From positions 1 through 8,303 of the forward strand of contig JBJXGF010000308.1 in assembly GCA_046153015.1 (NCBI GenBank): 8,303 nucleotides of DNA, read 5' to 3'. The notes beneath the pieces were generated by a model. The model ran no database searches and had not been told where the DNA came from. It saw nothing but the letters and a program-made list of their open reading frames with translations. The stretch is from JBJXGF01 sp046153015. GTDB lineage: Bacteria; Actinomycetota; Acidimicrobiia; Acidimicrobiales; CAIXPF01. Shown piece by piece: positions 1 to 5,751 of the stretch (position 1 is the stretch's first letter; the number at the start of each line of letters is the position of its first letter). A program made the translations under genes and the position numbers.

Positions 1-57
1 GGACCGGGGACTTCATCGAGCGCTTCGTGGGCGAGGTCGTGCCCCCAGCTCGTGTGA
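1..57 (+). CDS. C-terminal end of an upstream gene, apparent +1 frameshift in a C run
   Basis: Only the last codons of this gene are inside the window. From position 3 the reading T-G-D-F-I-E-R-F-V-G-E-V-V-P has G or C at every third codon position, as expected for a real gene here. In that frame there is no nearby stop, and the reading would run through the hairpin at 68-100 and the next gene. If one C is removed from the five-C run at 42-46, the reading ends P-Q-L-V and then TGA at 55-57, just before the hairpin. The end therefore looks shifted by one base, through either a sequencing error or a true mutation. The ending (F-x-x-E-V-x-P) is reminiscent of luciferase-like F420/flavin oxidoreductases, but 14 residues are far too few to assign a family. 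Confidence 0.45.
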   Translation, partial: GPGTSSSASWARSCPQLV

Positions 58-67
58 GCCCCGCCGA

Positions 68-100
68 GCCCGGGCCGCCCGGCCGAGGGGCGGCCCGGGC
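68..100 (+). terminator. GC-rich hairpin terminator after the upstream gene
   Basis: Perfect 13-bp inverted repeat: arm 68-80 (GCCCGGGCCGCCC) pairs with arm 88-100 (GGGCGGCCCGGGC) around a 7-nt loop. It begins 10 nt after the TGA at 55-57. No T-run follows, which is common for hairpin terminators of high-GC actinobacteria. Its position supports a gene ending at 57. Confidence 0.75.
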
Positions 101-107
101 CCGGGGC

Positions 108-113
108 TACGCT
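108..113 (+). promoter_or_regulatory. Candidate -10 box for the VOC gene
   Basis: TACGCT fits the actinobacterial TAnnnT -10 pattern and lies between the upstream terminator and the VOC gene. It would give a leader of roughly 40 nt carrying the ribosome binding site at 149-156. No convincing -35 is seen, because that position falls in the terminator arm. Weak evidence on its own. Confidence 0.3.
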
Positions 114-162
114 CGGGTCCGCAGGCACGCCGAGGGGGGCGCCAGGCCGAGGGGGACCCAGC

Positions 163-1062
163 ATGACCGACAAGACCTACGACCGGCGCAGCCAGGACGT
201 CGGCAACGTGGTGGCGCTCGAGCACGTGAACGTGACCGTGCCCGACCAGGCGCTCGCCTCGTTGTTCTACGTGACCGGGCTCGGCTTCACCCGCGACCCG
301 TTCATCGACTTCGGCCCGGCCAACATGTGGGTGAACGTGGGCGCGCAGCAGTTCCACCTGCCCTGCCGGGAGGCGCAGGTGCTGCGCGGGGTGATCGGCC
401 TGGTGGTCCCCAGCCTGGGCGAGCTGCGCACGCGCCTCGCCCGGCTGGAGAAGCGCTTCGGCGAGGAGCTGGCCCCCACGCGGTACGGCTGCGAGGAGAA
501 CGCCGACGGCACGCTGGCCCTCACCTGCCCGTGGGGCAACCGGTTCCGGGTGCACGAGGCCGGCGACGAGTTCGGCGGCTTGGCGCTGGGCCTGCCCTAC
601 GTGACCTTCGACGTGGCGCCCGGCGCGGCGGCCGGGGTCGCCCGCTTCTACGCCGAGGTGCTCGGCGCGCCCGGCGCCGTGGTCGAGCGCGGCGGCGCCC
701 CGTGCGCCGAGGTGCGGATCGGGCGTGCGCAGCAGCTCCGCTTCGCCGAGACCGACGCGCCGCTGCCCGCGTACGACGGGCATCACGTGGCCGTGTACCT
801 GGTGAACTTCTCGGCGCCGTACGAGGCGCTGCGCAACCGAGGCCTGATCACGCTCGAGACCAACGACCACGAGTACCGCTTCCAGGACATCGTCGACCTC
901 GACAGCGGCGAGGTGCTGGCCACCGTCGAGCACGAGGTCCGCAGCCTGCACCACCCGATGTTCGGGCGGGAGCTGGTCAACCGGGACGCGGCCCAGAGCC
1001 TGTTCCACTACCGCCGCGGCCGCGACGCCTACGTGGGCCTCACCCACGCCGGCGCCGGCTGA
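163..1062 (+). CDS. VOC family protein with two tandem domains
   Basis: The 299-residue product has the vicinal oxygen chelate fold, which is shared by glyoxalase I, extradiol dioxygenases and metal-binding resistance proteins. The first domain (about residues 17-132) opens with L-E-H-V-N-V, where H21 is at the usual first-strand metal position, followed by a helix ending F-Y-V-T-G-L-G-F. The second (about 142-258) has the matching helix A-R-F-Y-A-E-V-L-G-A, but its opening strand reads L-P-Y-V-T-F-D-V, with Y where a metal-binding His is often found. H207/H208 begin a later strand and E256/E258 lie near its end. The tail S-L-H-H-P-M-F-G-R-E-L-V-N-R-D is distinctive. ATG at 163 has a strong Shine-Dalgarno (GAGGGGGA, 149-156) six bases upstream. 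It is probably a cytosolic metalloenzyme or lyase/dioxygenase of unknown substrate. The gene stands alone between a terminator and a convergent neighbour. Confidence 0.87.
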   Translation: MTDKTYDRRSQDVGNVVALEHVNVTVPDQALASLFYVTGLGFTRDPFIDFGPANMWVNVGAQQFHLPCREAQVLRGVIGLVVPSLGELRTRLARLEKRFGEELAPTRYGCEENADGTLALTCPWGNRFRVHEAGDEFGGLALGLPYVTFDVAPGAAAGVARFYAEVLGAPGAVVERGGAPCAEVRIGRAQQLRFAETDAPLPAYDGHHVAVYLVNFSAPYEALRNRGLITLETNDHEYRFQDIVDLDSGEVLATVEHEVRSLHHPMFGRELVNRDAAQSLFHYRRGRDAYVGLTHAGAG

Positions 1063-1090
1063 GCGCAGCGAAGCCGGCCGACCGGCGAGC

Positions 1091-1133
1091 CAGCGAGCCG
1101 GGCGAAGATGGGGTCTGGGGGCGCAGCCCCCAG
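1091..1133 (+). repeat. Copy 1 of a 43-bp intergenic hairpin repeat
   Basis: This stretch matches 5657-5699 at 41 of 43 positions; the only differences are at 1105 and 1106 (AA here, GC in the other copy). It runs from CAGCGAGCCGGGCG through GATGGGGT to the hairpin at 1115-1133. It lies 28 bp after the stop of the VOC gene, in the same orientation relative to the gene as copy 2. Identity stops at once on both sides, so this looks like a discrete dispersed element rather than a duplicated region. Confidence 0.85.
1115..1133. terminator. Hairpin terminator between VOC and NuoF-like genes
   Basis: CTGGGGGC (1115-1122) pairs perfectly with GCCCCCAG (1126-1133) around the 3-nt loop GCA. It lies between two convergent genes, 53 bp past the VOC stop and 18 bp past the NuoF-like stop on the other strand, so it could end transcription from both sides. 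No T-run is present. Confidence 0.7.
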
Positions 1134-1151
1134 CGACAAGACGCTGAGCGG

Positions 1152-2558
1152 CTACTCCAACGTCACCGGCTGGTCGGCGTAGGTCCATTCCGGCGTCTTG
1201 TATGCCGTCGTCGGGTCGTACACGGCGGCGCCGTCTCGCAGCTCGACCAGCTTGGGAAGGGTCAGGCGGCGGGGGTACGGGCAGCCGCCGGTCTCGAGGT
1301 GGAGGGCGACCTCGTCGGCGAAGACCGCCAGGATGCTGCCGATGAGGCGCTGCTCCTCCACGGCCAGGTAGCAGCGGTTGCCGTCGGTCACCCGTTCGAG
1401 CCATGCGGCCAGCTCGCCGAGCACACCGGGGTCGGCCTCGCCGGCGTCGAGCCGGCGCAGCCGCACGGTGATCTCCCGGGAGCCCTGCTTGCACGGCGGG
1501 CACTGGCCGCAGGACTCCACGTGGAGGAACTGCGAGCAGACCCGCGCCGCGTCGACCATGCACGCCGTGTCGTCGAGCACGATGAAGCCGGCCGCGCCGA
1601 GGCCGCTGCCGAGCGCGGCGAAGGCCTCGTAGCTGAGGGCGACGTCGAGGTCGCCGGCGCCCAGCACGGGGTTGGCCACGCCCGAGAGCACCGCCTTCCA
1701 CGCCCGTCCCGGGCGGGGTCCCCCCGCGGCGTTCAGCAGAGCGCGCAGCGGTGTGCCCAGCTCCACCTCGTACAGCCCGGGCCGGTTGACGTCGCCCACC
1801 ACGGTCGCCACCACCGTCCCCGGTGAGTCCGCCGTGCCGTGGCTGCGGAACCAGTCGGCGCCGTGGGCGAGGATGTGGGCCACGTTCGACAGCGTCTCCA
1901 CGTTGTTCACCACGGTGGGGTTGGCGCCGCCGGCCCCGCCGCCCCCTCCGCCGACCGCGCTGCCGCCGCCTTCCCATCCGGTGCGCACGTCGGCGGCGAA
2001 GAGGCCGTGCTCGTAGGGCGGCAACAGGCGCGGCAGCGGCGACTTGCCCTCGATGACCTCGAGCAGCGCCTTCTCCTCGCCGTAGAGGTACTCGTCGGGG
2101 CCCTCCACGATCGTGACCGGCACGTCGAGGCCGAGACCGGCGCGCTCCATCTCCTGCAGCGCCCAGATCAGCCGCTCGACCTCCTGCCCGAAGCCGGCCT
2201 TGAGGGCCACGTACACGCCGGCGGCGTCGAGCGCGTACGCCGCGATGAACAGGCCCTCCACCAGCTGGTACGGGTTGGCGCGCAGCAGGCCCCGATCCTT
2301 GAACGAACCCGGCTCTCCCTCGGCGCCGTTGCACACGAGGTAGCGGACGCTGCCCGTCTGGGAGGCCACCGAGCTCCACTTCTGCCCAGTGGGGAACCCG
2401 CCGCCGCCCCGGCCCCGCAGCCCGGCGCGCGTGACCTCGGCGATCGTGGCCGCGCGGCCGATGGCGAGCGCTCGGCGCAGGCCACGCCCGCCCGTCGGGG
2501 TCGAGAGATAGTCCTCCACTCGCTGGAGGGGGGCGCTCGGCAGGAGGAATGCGGCCAT
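1152..2558 (-). CDS. NuoF-family (complex I 51-kDa) flavin/iron-sulfur protein, stand-alone
   Basis: The 468-residue product contains the full layout of the NADH-binding subunit of complex I and of related NAD-linked dehydrogenases. The FMN-binding loop is G-R-G-G-G-G-F-P-T-G at 49-58, and F-K-D-R follows at 86-89. The nucleotide site includes E-Y-L-Y-G-E-E at 156-162. N-N-V-E-T-L-S-N-V (218-226) leads into an SLBB domain (about 245-280). The C-terminal 4Fe-4S site E-S-C-G-Q-C-P-P-C has C350, C353 and C356, with C396 as the fourth ligand. A glycine-rich insert (about 197-214) makes it longer than typical NuoF (about 420-450). ATG at 2558 has GGAG ten bases upstream. No nuoE, nuoG or other complex I genes lie beside it, so a separate NAD(P)H:ferredoxin-type or other electron-transfer role is more likely than complex I; that is inference. 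The start region faces a divergent carbamoyltransferase gene. Confidence 0.93.
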   Translation of the reverse strand: MAAFLLPSAPLQRVEDYLSTPTGGRGLRRALAIGRAATIAEVTRAGLRGRGGGGFPTGQKWSSVASQTGSVRYLVCNGAEGEPGSFKDRGLLRANPYQLVEGLFIAAYALDAAGVYVALKAGFGQEVERLIWALQEMERAGLGLDVPVTIVEGPDEYLYGEEKALLEVIEGKSPLPRLLPPYEHGLFAADVRTGWEGGGSAVGGGGGGAGGANPTVVNNVETLSNVAHILAHGADWFRSHGTADSPGTVVATVVGDVNRPGLYEVELGTPLRALLNAAGGPRPGRAWKAVLSGVANPVLGAGDLDVALSYEAFAALGSGLGAAGFIVLDDTACMVDAARVCSQFLHVESCGQCPPCKQGSREITVRLRRLDAGEADPGVLGELAAWLERVTDGNRCYLAVEEQRLIGSILAVFADEVALHLETGGCPYPRRLTLPKLVELRDGAAVYDPTTAYKTPEWTYADQPVTLE

Positions 2559-2708
2559 CGGGAAGCTGCTCCAACGGGAAGACCGGGAGCGAGGCCCTAC
2601 CCGCCCGCCCCGCCCGGCGAACCTGTGTCCGTGCCCGCCCTGACCAGCCCCGCCTAGCTCGACCCGTGCCGGGATTGACGGCAGGCGGAGGCGGGTAGCG
2701 ACCCGTCC
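2559..2708. promoter_or_regulatory. Divergent promoter region, NuoF-like / carbamoyltransferase
   Basis: This 150-bp gap must hold promoters for both flanking genes. For the plus strand, TTGACG (2675-2680) and TAGCGA (2696-2701) are separated by 15 bp; the second ends seven bases before the GTG at 2709, which would give a leaderless or nearly leaderless mRNA. A small dyad, CGGGT-AGCG-ACCCG (2692-2705), overlaps that candidate -10. I see no clear promoter for the minus-strand gene. Confidence 0.4.
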
Positions 2709-4340
2709 GTGCGCGTGCTCGGAATCAACGCGGTGTTCCACGACCCGGCGGCGGCGCTGGTGGTCGACGGCGAGATCGTCGCCGCAGCCGAGGAGGAGCG
2801 CTTCTCCCGCCGCAAGCACGGCAAGGCGCCGGTGCCGTTCTCCACGTGGGAGCTGCCCGAGCAGGCGGCGCGATGGTGCCTCGAGCACGCCGGGATCAAG
2901 CCGGCGGAGCTCGACGCGGTGGCCTACGGCTACGACCCGGCGCTGGCGGCGCCGTTCGACCCGGCCGACCCCACCGCGTGCGGCTGGGAGGGGCTGCGCA
3001 CGTTGTACGCGCAGCGCGCCCCGCGCTTTCTGGCCACGGCGTTGCCCGGCCTCGACCCCGGCCGGGTCCGCTTCGTGGCCCACCACCGCGCCCACGCCGC
3101 CTCGGCGTATCTCGCCGCGCCGTTCGACGAGGCGGCGGTGCTGGTGCTCGACGGGCGGGGCGAGGCCGCGTCGCACCTCGCCGGGCGGGCCGCGAACGGC
3201 GAGCTCGAGGTGCTCGCCGCACAGGCGCTGCCCCACTCGCTCGGCCTGCTCTACGAGGAGCTGACCGAGCACCTCGGGTTCCGGCGCAGCTCCGACGAGT
3301 ACAAGGTGATGGCCCTCGCCGCCTACGGCCGGCCGAGCCGGCTCGCCGCGCTCCGCCGGCTGGTGGCGGGCGACGGCTGCGGCGGCTTCCGGGTCGACCC
3401 GATCGACCTGGCGAGCTTCGCCCCGCCGCTGGCGCCGGGCGCCGCGCCCGAGGCCGAGCACGCCGAGCTCGCCGCCTCGGTGCAGCGCCGACTGGAGGAG
3501 CTGCTGCTCGAGCTCGGCGGCTGGCTCCACGCCCGCACCGGCGCCGCGAACCTGGCGATGGCCGGCGGGGTGGCGCTGAACTGCGTCGCCAACTCCCGCC
3601 TGGCGCAGGAGGGCCCCTTCGACCAGGTGTGGGTGCAGCCCGCCGCCGGCGACGCCGGGGCCGCGTTGGGCGCTGCGCTGGCCGTCGCCCACGAGCTGGG
3701 CGACCGGGTCCGGCCGCTGCGCACCGCGGCGCTCGGCCGCGGGTTCAGCGACCACGCCATCGAGCAGACGCTCGTGACCGCGGCCGTGCCCTACGAACGA
3801 CCGGCCGACCTCGCCGCCGCGGTCGCCGAGATCCTCGCTGCGGACGGGCTGGTGGCCTGGTTCCAGGGCCGCAGCGAGTTCGGGCCCCGGGCCCTCGGCC
3901 ACCGCAGCCTGCTCGCCCATCCGGGCCGGGCCGAGAACCTGGAGCGCCTCAACCACGTCAAGGGCCGCGAGCAGTTCCGCCCCGTGGCGCCGATGGTGCT
4001 GGCCGAGCGGGCGGCGGAGATCTTCCAAGGGCCCCTGCCCAGCCCGTTCATGCTGTTCACGCACCGGGTGGCGGCGCCGTGGCGGCCCCGCATCCCCGCC
4101 GTGGTGCACGTGGACGGCACCGCCCGCGTGCAGACCGTGGACCGGGCCGCCGAGCCGCTGGTGGCGGCGCTGCTGGAGGCCTTCGAGGCCCGGACGGGCC
4201 TGCCGGTGCTGGTGAACACCAGCCTCAACACCGCCGGGCGCCCGATGGTGGACGACCCCCGCGACGCCCTCGAGTGCTTCGGCTCGGCGCCGATCGACGC
4301 GCTGGCGCTCGGCCCGTTCCTGCTCAGGCGGGCTCGATGA
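2709..4340 (+). CDS. NodU/CmcH-type carbamoyltransferase
   Basis: The product (543 residues) belongs to the O-carbamoyltransferases that move a carbamoyl group from carbamoyl phosphate to a hydroxyl acceptor via a carbamoyl-AMP intermediate (NodU, CmcH and TobZ are known members). The N-terminal Kae1-like domain shows G-I-N-A-V-F-H-D-P-A-A-A-L (5-17), E-E-E-R-F-S-R (28-34) and H-H-R-A-H-A-A-S-A (125-133). H125, H129 and D148 have the spacing of the metal ligands in TobZ, and D315 in A-A-G-D-A-G is a probable further ligand. The YrdC-like C-terminal part has F-Q-G-R-S-E-F-G-P-R-A-L-G-H-R-S (385-400), F-R-P-V-A-P-M-V-L-A-E (423-433) and N-T-S-L-N (503-507). Length is at the short end for the family. 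GTG at 2709 is the family-consistent start; GGAGG at 2687-2691 is too far away to be a good Shine-Dalgarno, and GTG at 2715 is an alternative. The acceptor cannot be inferred: no glycosyltransferase, PKS or NRPS is in view. Confidence 0.95.
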   Translation: MRVLGINAVFHDPAAALVVDGEIVAAAEEERFSRRKHGKAPVPFSTWELPEQAARWCLEHAGIKPAELDAVAYGYDPALAAPFDPADPTACGWEGLRTLYAQRAPRFLATALPGLDPGRVRFVAHHRAHAASAYLAAPFDEAAVLVLDGRGEAASHLAGRAANGELEVLAAQALPHSLGLLYEELTEHLGFRRSSDEYKVMALAAYGRPSRLAALRRLVAGDGCGGFRVDPIDLASFAPPLAPGAAPEAEHAELAASVQRRLEELLLELGGWLHARTGAANLAMAGGVALNCVANSRLAQEGPFDQVWVQPAAGDAGAALGAALAVAHELGDRVRPLRTAALGRGFSDHAIEQTLVTAAVPYERPADLAAAVAEILAADGLVAWFQGRSEFGPRALGHRSLLAHPGRAENLERLNHVKGREQFRPVAPMVLAERAAEIFQGPLPSPFMLFTHRVAAPWRPRIPAVVHVDGTARVQTVDRAAEPLVAALLEAFEARTGLPVLVNTSLNTAGRPMVDDPRDALECFGSAPIDALALGPFLLRRAR

Positions 4341-5085
4341 ACCGGGCCGTCCACGCGGCAAGCGCGTCGGCGCCGCCCTGGGCGTCGAACCAGGCGGCGG
4401 CGCCCCCGCACTCGGCGTCGAGCCGGGCGAGGAAACGCTCCATGGTGCCGGCGTGGGCCCGCATCAGCATCTCAGGCGCCTCGGCGGCGAGGTCCTTGTA
4501 GGCGGGCATCTGCGCCAGCCGATCGCGCACGAGGCCGATGCGCGAGTCGGTGGCCGCGTAGTCGGCGACCACGGCGGGGCGCTCCACCCCGGCGGCGTCG
4601 AGCAGCAGCGCCACCAGCACGCCGGTGCGGTCCTTGCCCGCCGAGCAGTGCACGAGGGCGGGGGCGCCGGCGGGCTCGGCGGCGGCGCGCAGCGCGGCGC
4701 AGAACGCGCCGGCGCCGTGCTCGAGGAGCTGCCAGTAGCCCTCGGCGATCAAGGCCTCCACCTCCACCGGGCCGGCTTCGAGCGCGGCCAGGCGGGCCCG
4801 GCGGCGCTCGGCAATCAGCTCGTCGGAGATCACGTCGAGCTCCGAGTAGGCCACCGAGCGGCGGCCGAGCGCGCCGCGCCCCTGCTCACGCCGCTCGCCC
4901 GGGGCCCGCAGGTCGATCACGTGGCGCAGCCCGTACCCGTCCACCAGCGCAGCCACGTCGGCCTCGGTCAGCTCGTGCACCGCGTCGCTGCGGGCGAGGA
5001 CGCCGGGCCGGGTCCGGCCGCCGCGGGCCGGCAGGCCGCCAAGGTCTCGGGCGTTGCAGGCGCCCTCCAGCTCGAACCAGTTCAC
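4324..5085 (-). CDS. Tyrosine-phosphatase-like (PTP fold) protein phosphatase
   Basis: The 253-residue product fits the bacterial tyrosine/dual-specificity phosphatases of the Y_phosphatase3 group, related to secreted mycobacterial PtpB. Near the N-terminus is N-A-R-D-L-G-G (11-17), then L-A-R-S-D (30-34) and V-I-D-L-R (56-60), all typical of the group. The catalytic P-loop is H-C-S-A-G-K-D-R-T-G (146-155), with C147 as nucleophile and R153 as phosphate-binding arginine; the K-D inside the loop is the hallmark of this subfamily, some members of which also act on phosphoinositides. No signal peptide or membrane segment is seen, so it is probably cytosolic. The start is GTG at 5085, with only a weak GGCGG before it. 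Its last 17 bases overlap the end of the convergent carbamoyltransferase gene. Its substrate is unknown. Confidence 0.92.
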   Translation of the reverse strand: MNWFELEGACNARDLGGLPARGGRTRPGVLARSDAVHELTEADVAALVDGYGLRHVIDLRAPGERREQGRGALGRRSVAYSELDVISDELIAERRRARLAALEAGPVEVEALIAEGYWQLLEHGAGAFCAALRAAAEPAGAPALVHCSAGKDRTGVLVALLLDAAGVERPAVVADYAATDSRIGLVRDRLAQMPAYKDLAAEAPEMLMRAHAGTMERFLARLDAECGGAAAWFDAQGGADALAAWTARFIEPA

Positions 5086-5236
5086 CCGCCGAGTCTGGCC
5101 GAGCGGCTCAGTTCAGCGCCACGCGCCGGCCGCGGTCCGCCCGCCGCCCCGCTGATCCGCTCCCGGCTCGCCAACGTTCACGAGATCGTCACCCCCGGCG
5201 CGCTTGCCCAACGGCCCGTTGGGTAACCCTGCAGCC
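5086..5236. promoter_or_regulatory. Divergent promoter region, phosphatase / STAS-like gene
   Basis: This 151-bp gap lies between two divergent genes and should carry both promoters. On the plus side TAACCC (5224-5229) ends seven bases before the ATG at 5237 and could be a -10 box of a leaderless transcript; a clear -35 is not seen. On the minus side CAGACT ends six bases before the GTG, a weak candidate. A marked dyad occupies 5204-5226. Confidence 0.35.
5204..5226. promoter_or_regulatory. Dyad just upstream of the STAS-like gene, candidate operator
   Basis: TTGCCCAACG (5204-5213) and CGTTGGGTAA (5217-5226) are inverted repeats around GCC; the inner seven positions match perfectly and one outer position is a G:T pair. 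It ends 10 bp before the ATG at 5237 and overlaps the candidate -10 box, a place where a dimeric repressor could act. In RNA it could instead form a small hairpin. Which protein would bind is unknown. Confidence 0.5.
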
Positions 5237-5644
5237 ATGGGTCTCATCTTCGCCTCGTCGGACGCTGCGGATCTCACCGTCGGGGCGGGGGAGGCCGGCG
5301 GCGTGCTCCTGCGCTCGCTCGACACCCGGGCCGGCCGGGCGCTGGTCGGCGTCGCCCCCTACCTGCTCGAGCTGGGAGGCGGCGAGGCGGTCCGCCTGGC
5401 CGGCAGCGTCGACCGCGACGCGCTCGGACTGGCGCTCGACCTGCGGGGCGTCGACGGTGTGGCCGGCGCCGACCTCGGCCTGCTCCTCGCCCTGCGCAGT
5501 CACCTGGCCGGGCACGGCAAGCGGCTGACGTTCGCGGTGCAAGCCGGCTCCCCTCTCGCCGCGGAGCTGGCCGAGGCCGGCCTCGGGGACGCGCTCTTCA
5601 CGGCGGTCGACGACGCCGTCCACGCCCTCGCCCCCACCAGCTGA
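5237..5644 (+). CDS. Small STAS-domain-like protein (anti-sigma antagonist fold)
   Basis: The 135-residue product resembles STAS domains, found in anti-anti-sigma factors and some transporters and sensors. The best match is its second half: L-D-L-R-G-V at about 77-82 fits the central strand, then A-G-A-D-L-G-L-L-L-A-L covers the phosphorylation loop and following helix, and L-A-E-A-G-L-G-D-A-L-F-T-A-V-D-D-A matches the typical end of the fold. In SpoIIAA-type proteins the loop reads D-S-S-G with a phosphorylated serine; here both serine positions are Gly/Ala, so phospho-switching by a canonical kinase is unlikely. ATG at 5237 is preferred; a TTG at 5204 in the same frame would place the dyad inside the gene. 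No clear Shine-Dalgarno is seen. It could be a constitutive binding partner, or part of another sensory system. No sigma or anti-sigma gene is adjacent. Confidence 0.65.
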   Translation: MGLIFASSDAADLTVGAGEAGGVLLRSLDTRAGRALVGVAPYLLELGGGEAVRLAGSVDRDALGLALDLRGVDGVAGADLGLLLALRSHLAGHGKRLTFAVQAGSPLAAELAEAGLGDALFTAVDDAVHALAPTS

Positions 5645-5656
5645 GCGCACGCAGCG

Positions 5657-5699
5657 CAGCGAGCCGGGCGGCGATGGGGTCTGGGGGCGCAGCCCCCAG
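5657..5699 (+). repeat. Copy 2 of the 43-bp intergenic hairpin repeat
   Basis: Matches 1091-1133 at 41 of 43 positions and lies 12 bp after the stop of the STAS-like gene. It contains an ATG at 5674 that is in frame with the P450 gene and could mislead gene finders into an N-terminal extension through the repeat. Because copies follow two unrelated genes, the element is probably present elsewhere in the genome. Confidence 0.85.
5681..5699 (+). terminator. Hairpin terminator after the STAS-like gene
   Basis: CTGGGGGC (5681-5688) and GCCCCCAG (5692-5699) form a perfect 8-bp stem with loop GCA, identical to the hairpin at 1115-1133. It separates the STAS-like gene from the P450 gene on the same strand, which suggests the two are not simply one operon, although some read-through is possible. 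Confidence 0.65.
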
Positions 5700-5751
5700 G
5701 ATGGGTACAGCGCTTGGCGGGCGGCGAGGGCGGGTGGAACACTCGGCGGCG

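Noticed and set aside
27..1826. Plus-strand open frame of about 600 codons starting at the left edge
   Set aside because: Only its first codons (to about 44) look coding; afterwards it passes through the terminator hairpin and lies out of frame with the VOC gene and opposite the NuoF-like gene.
13..2574. Minus-strand open frame of about 850 codons
   Set aside because: It spans the VOC gene and the NuoF-like gene on a different frame, is rich in Arg/Gly/Ala/Pro without family motifs, and is explained by the scarcity of stop codons in very GC-rich DNA.
2559..4361. Long upstream extension of the NuoF-like frame across the carbamoyltransferase gene
   Set aside because: The frame stays open by composition only; recognisable NuoF sequence begins at the ATG at 2558, which has a GGAG site, and the extension is antisense to a well-supported gene.
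1091..5699. The two 43-bp repeats as ends of a transposon or integrated island
   Set aside because: They are direct, not inverted, carry terminator hairpins, follow stop codons, and the 4.5 kb between them encodes no transposase or integrase.
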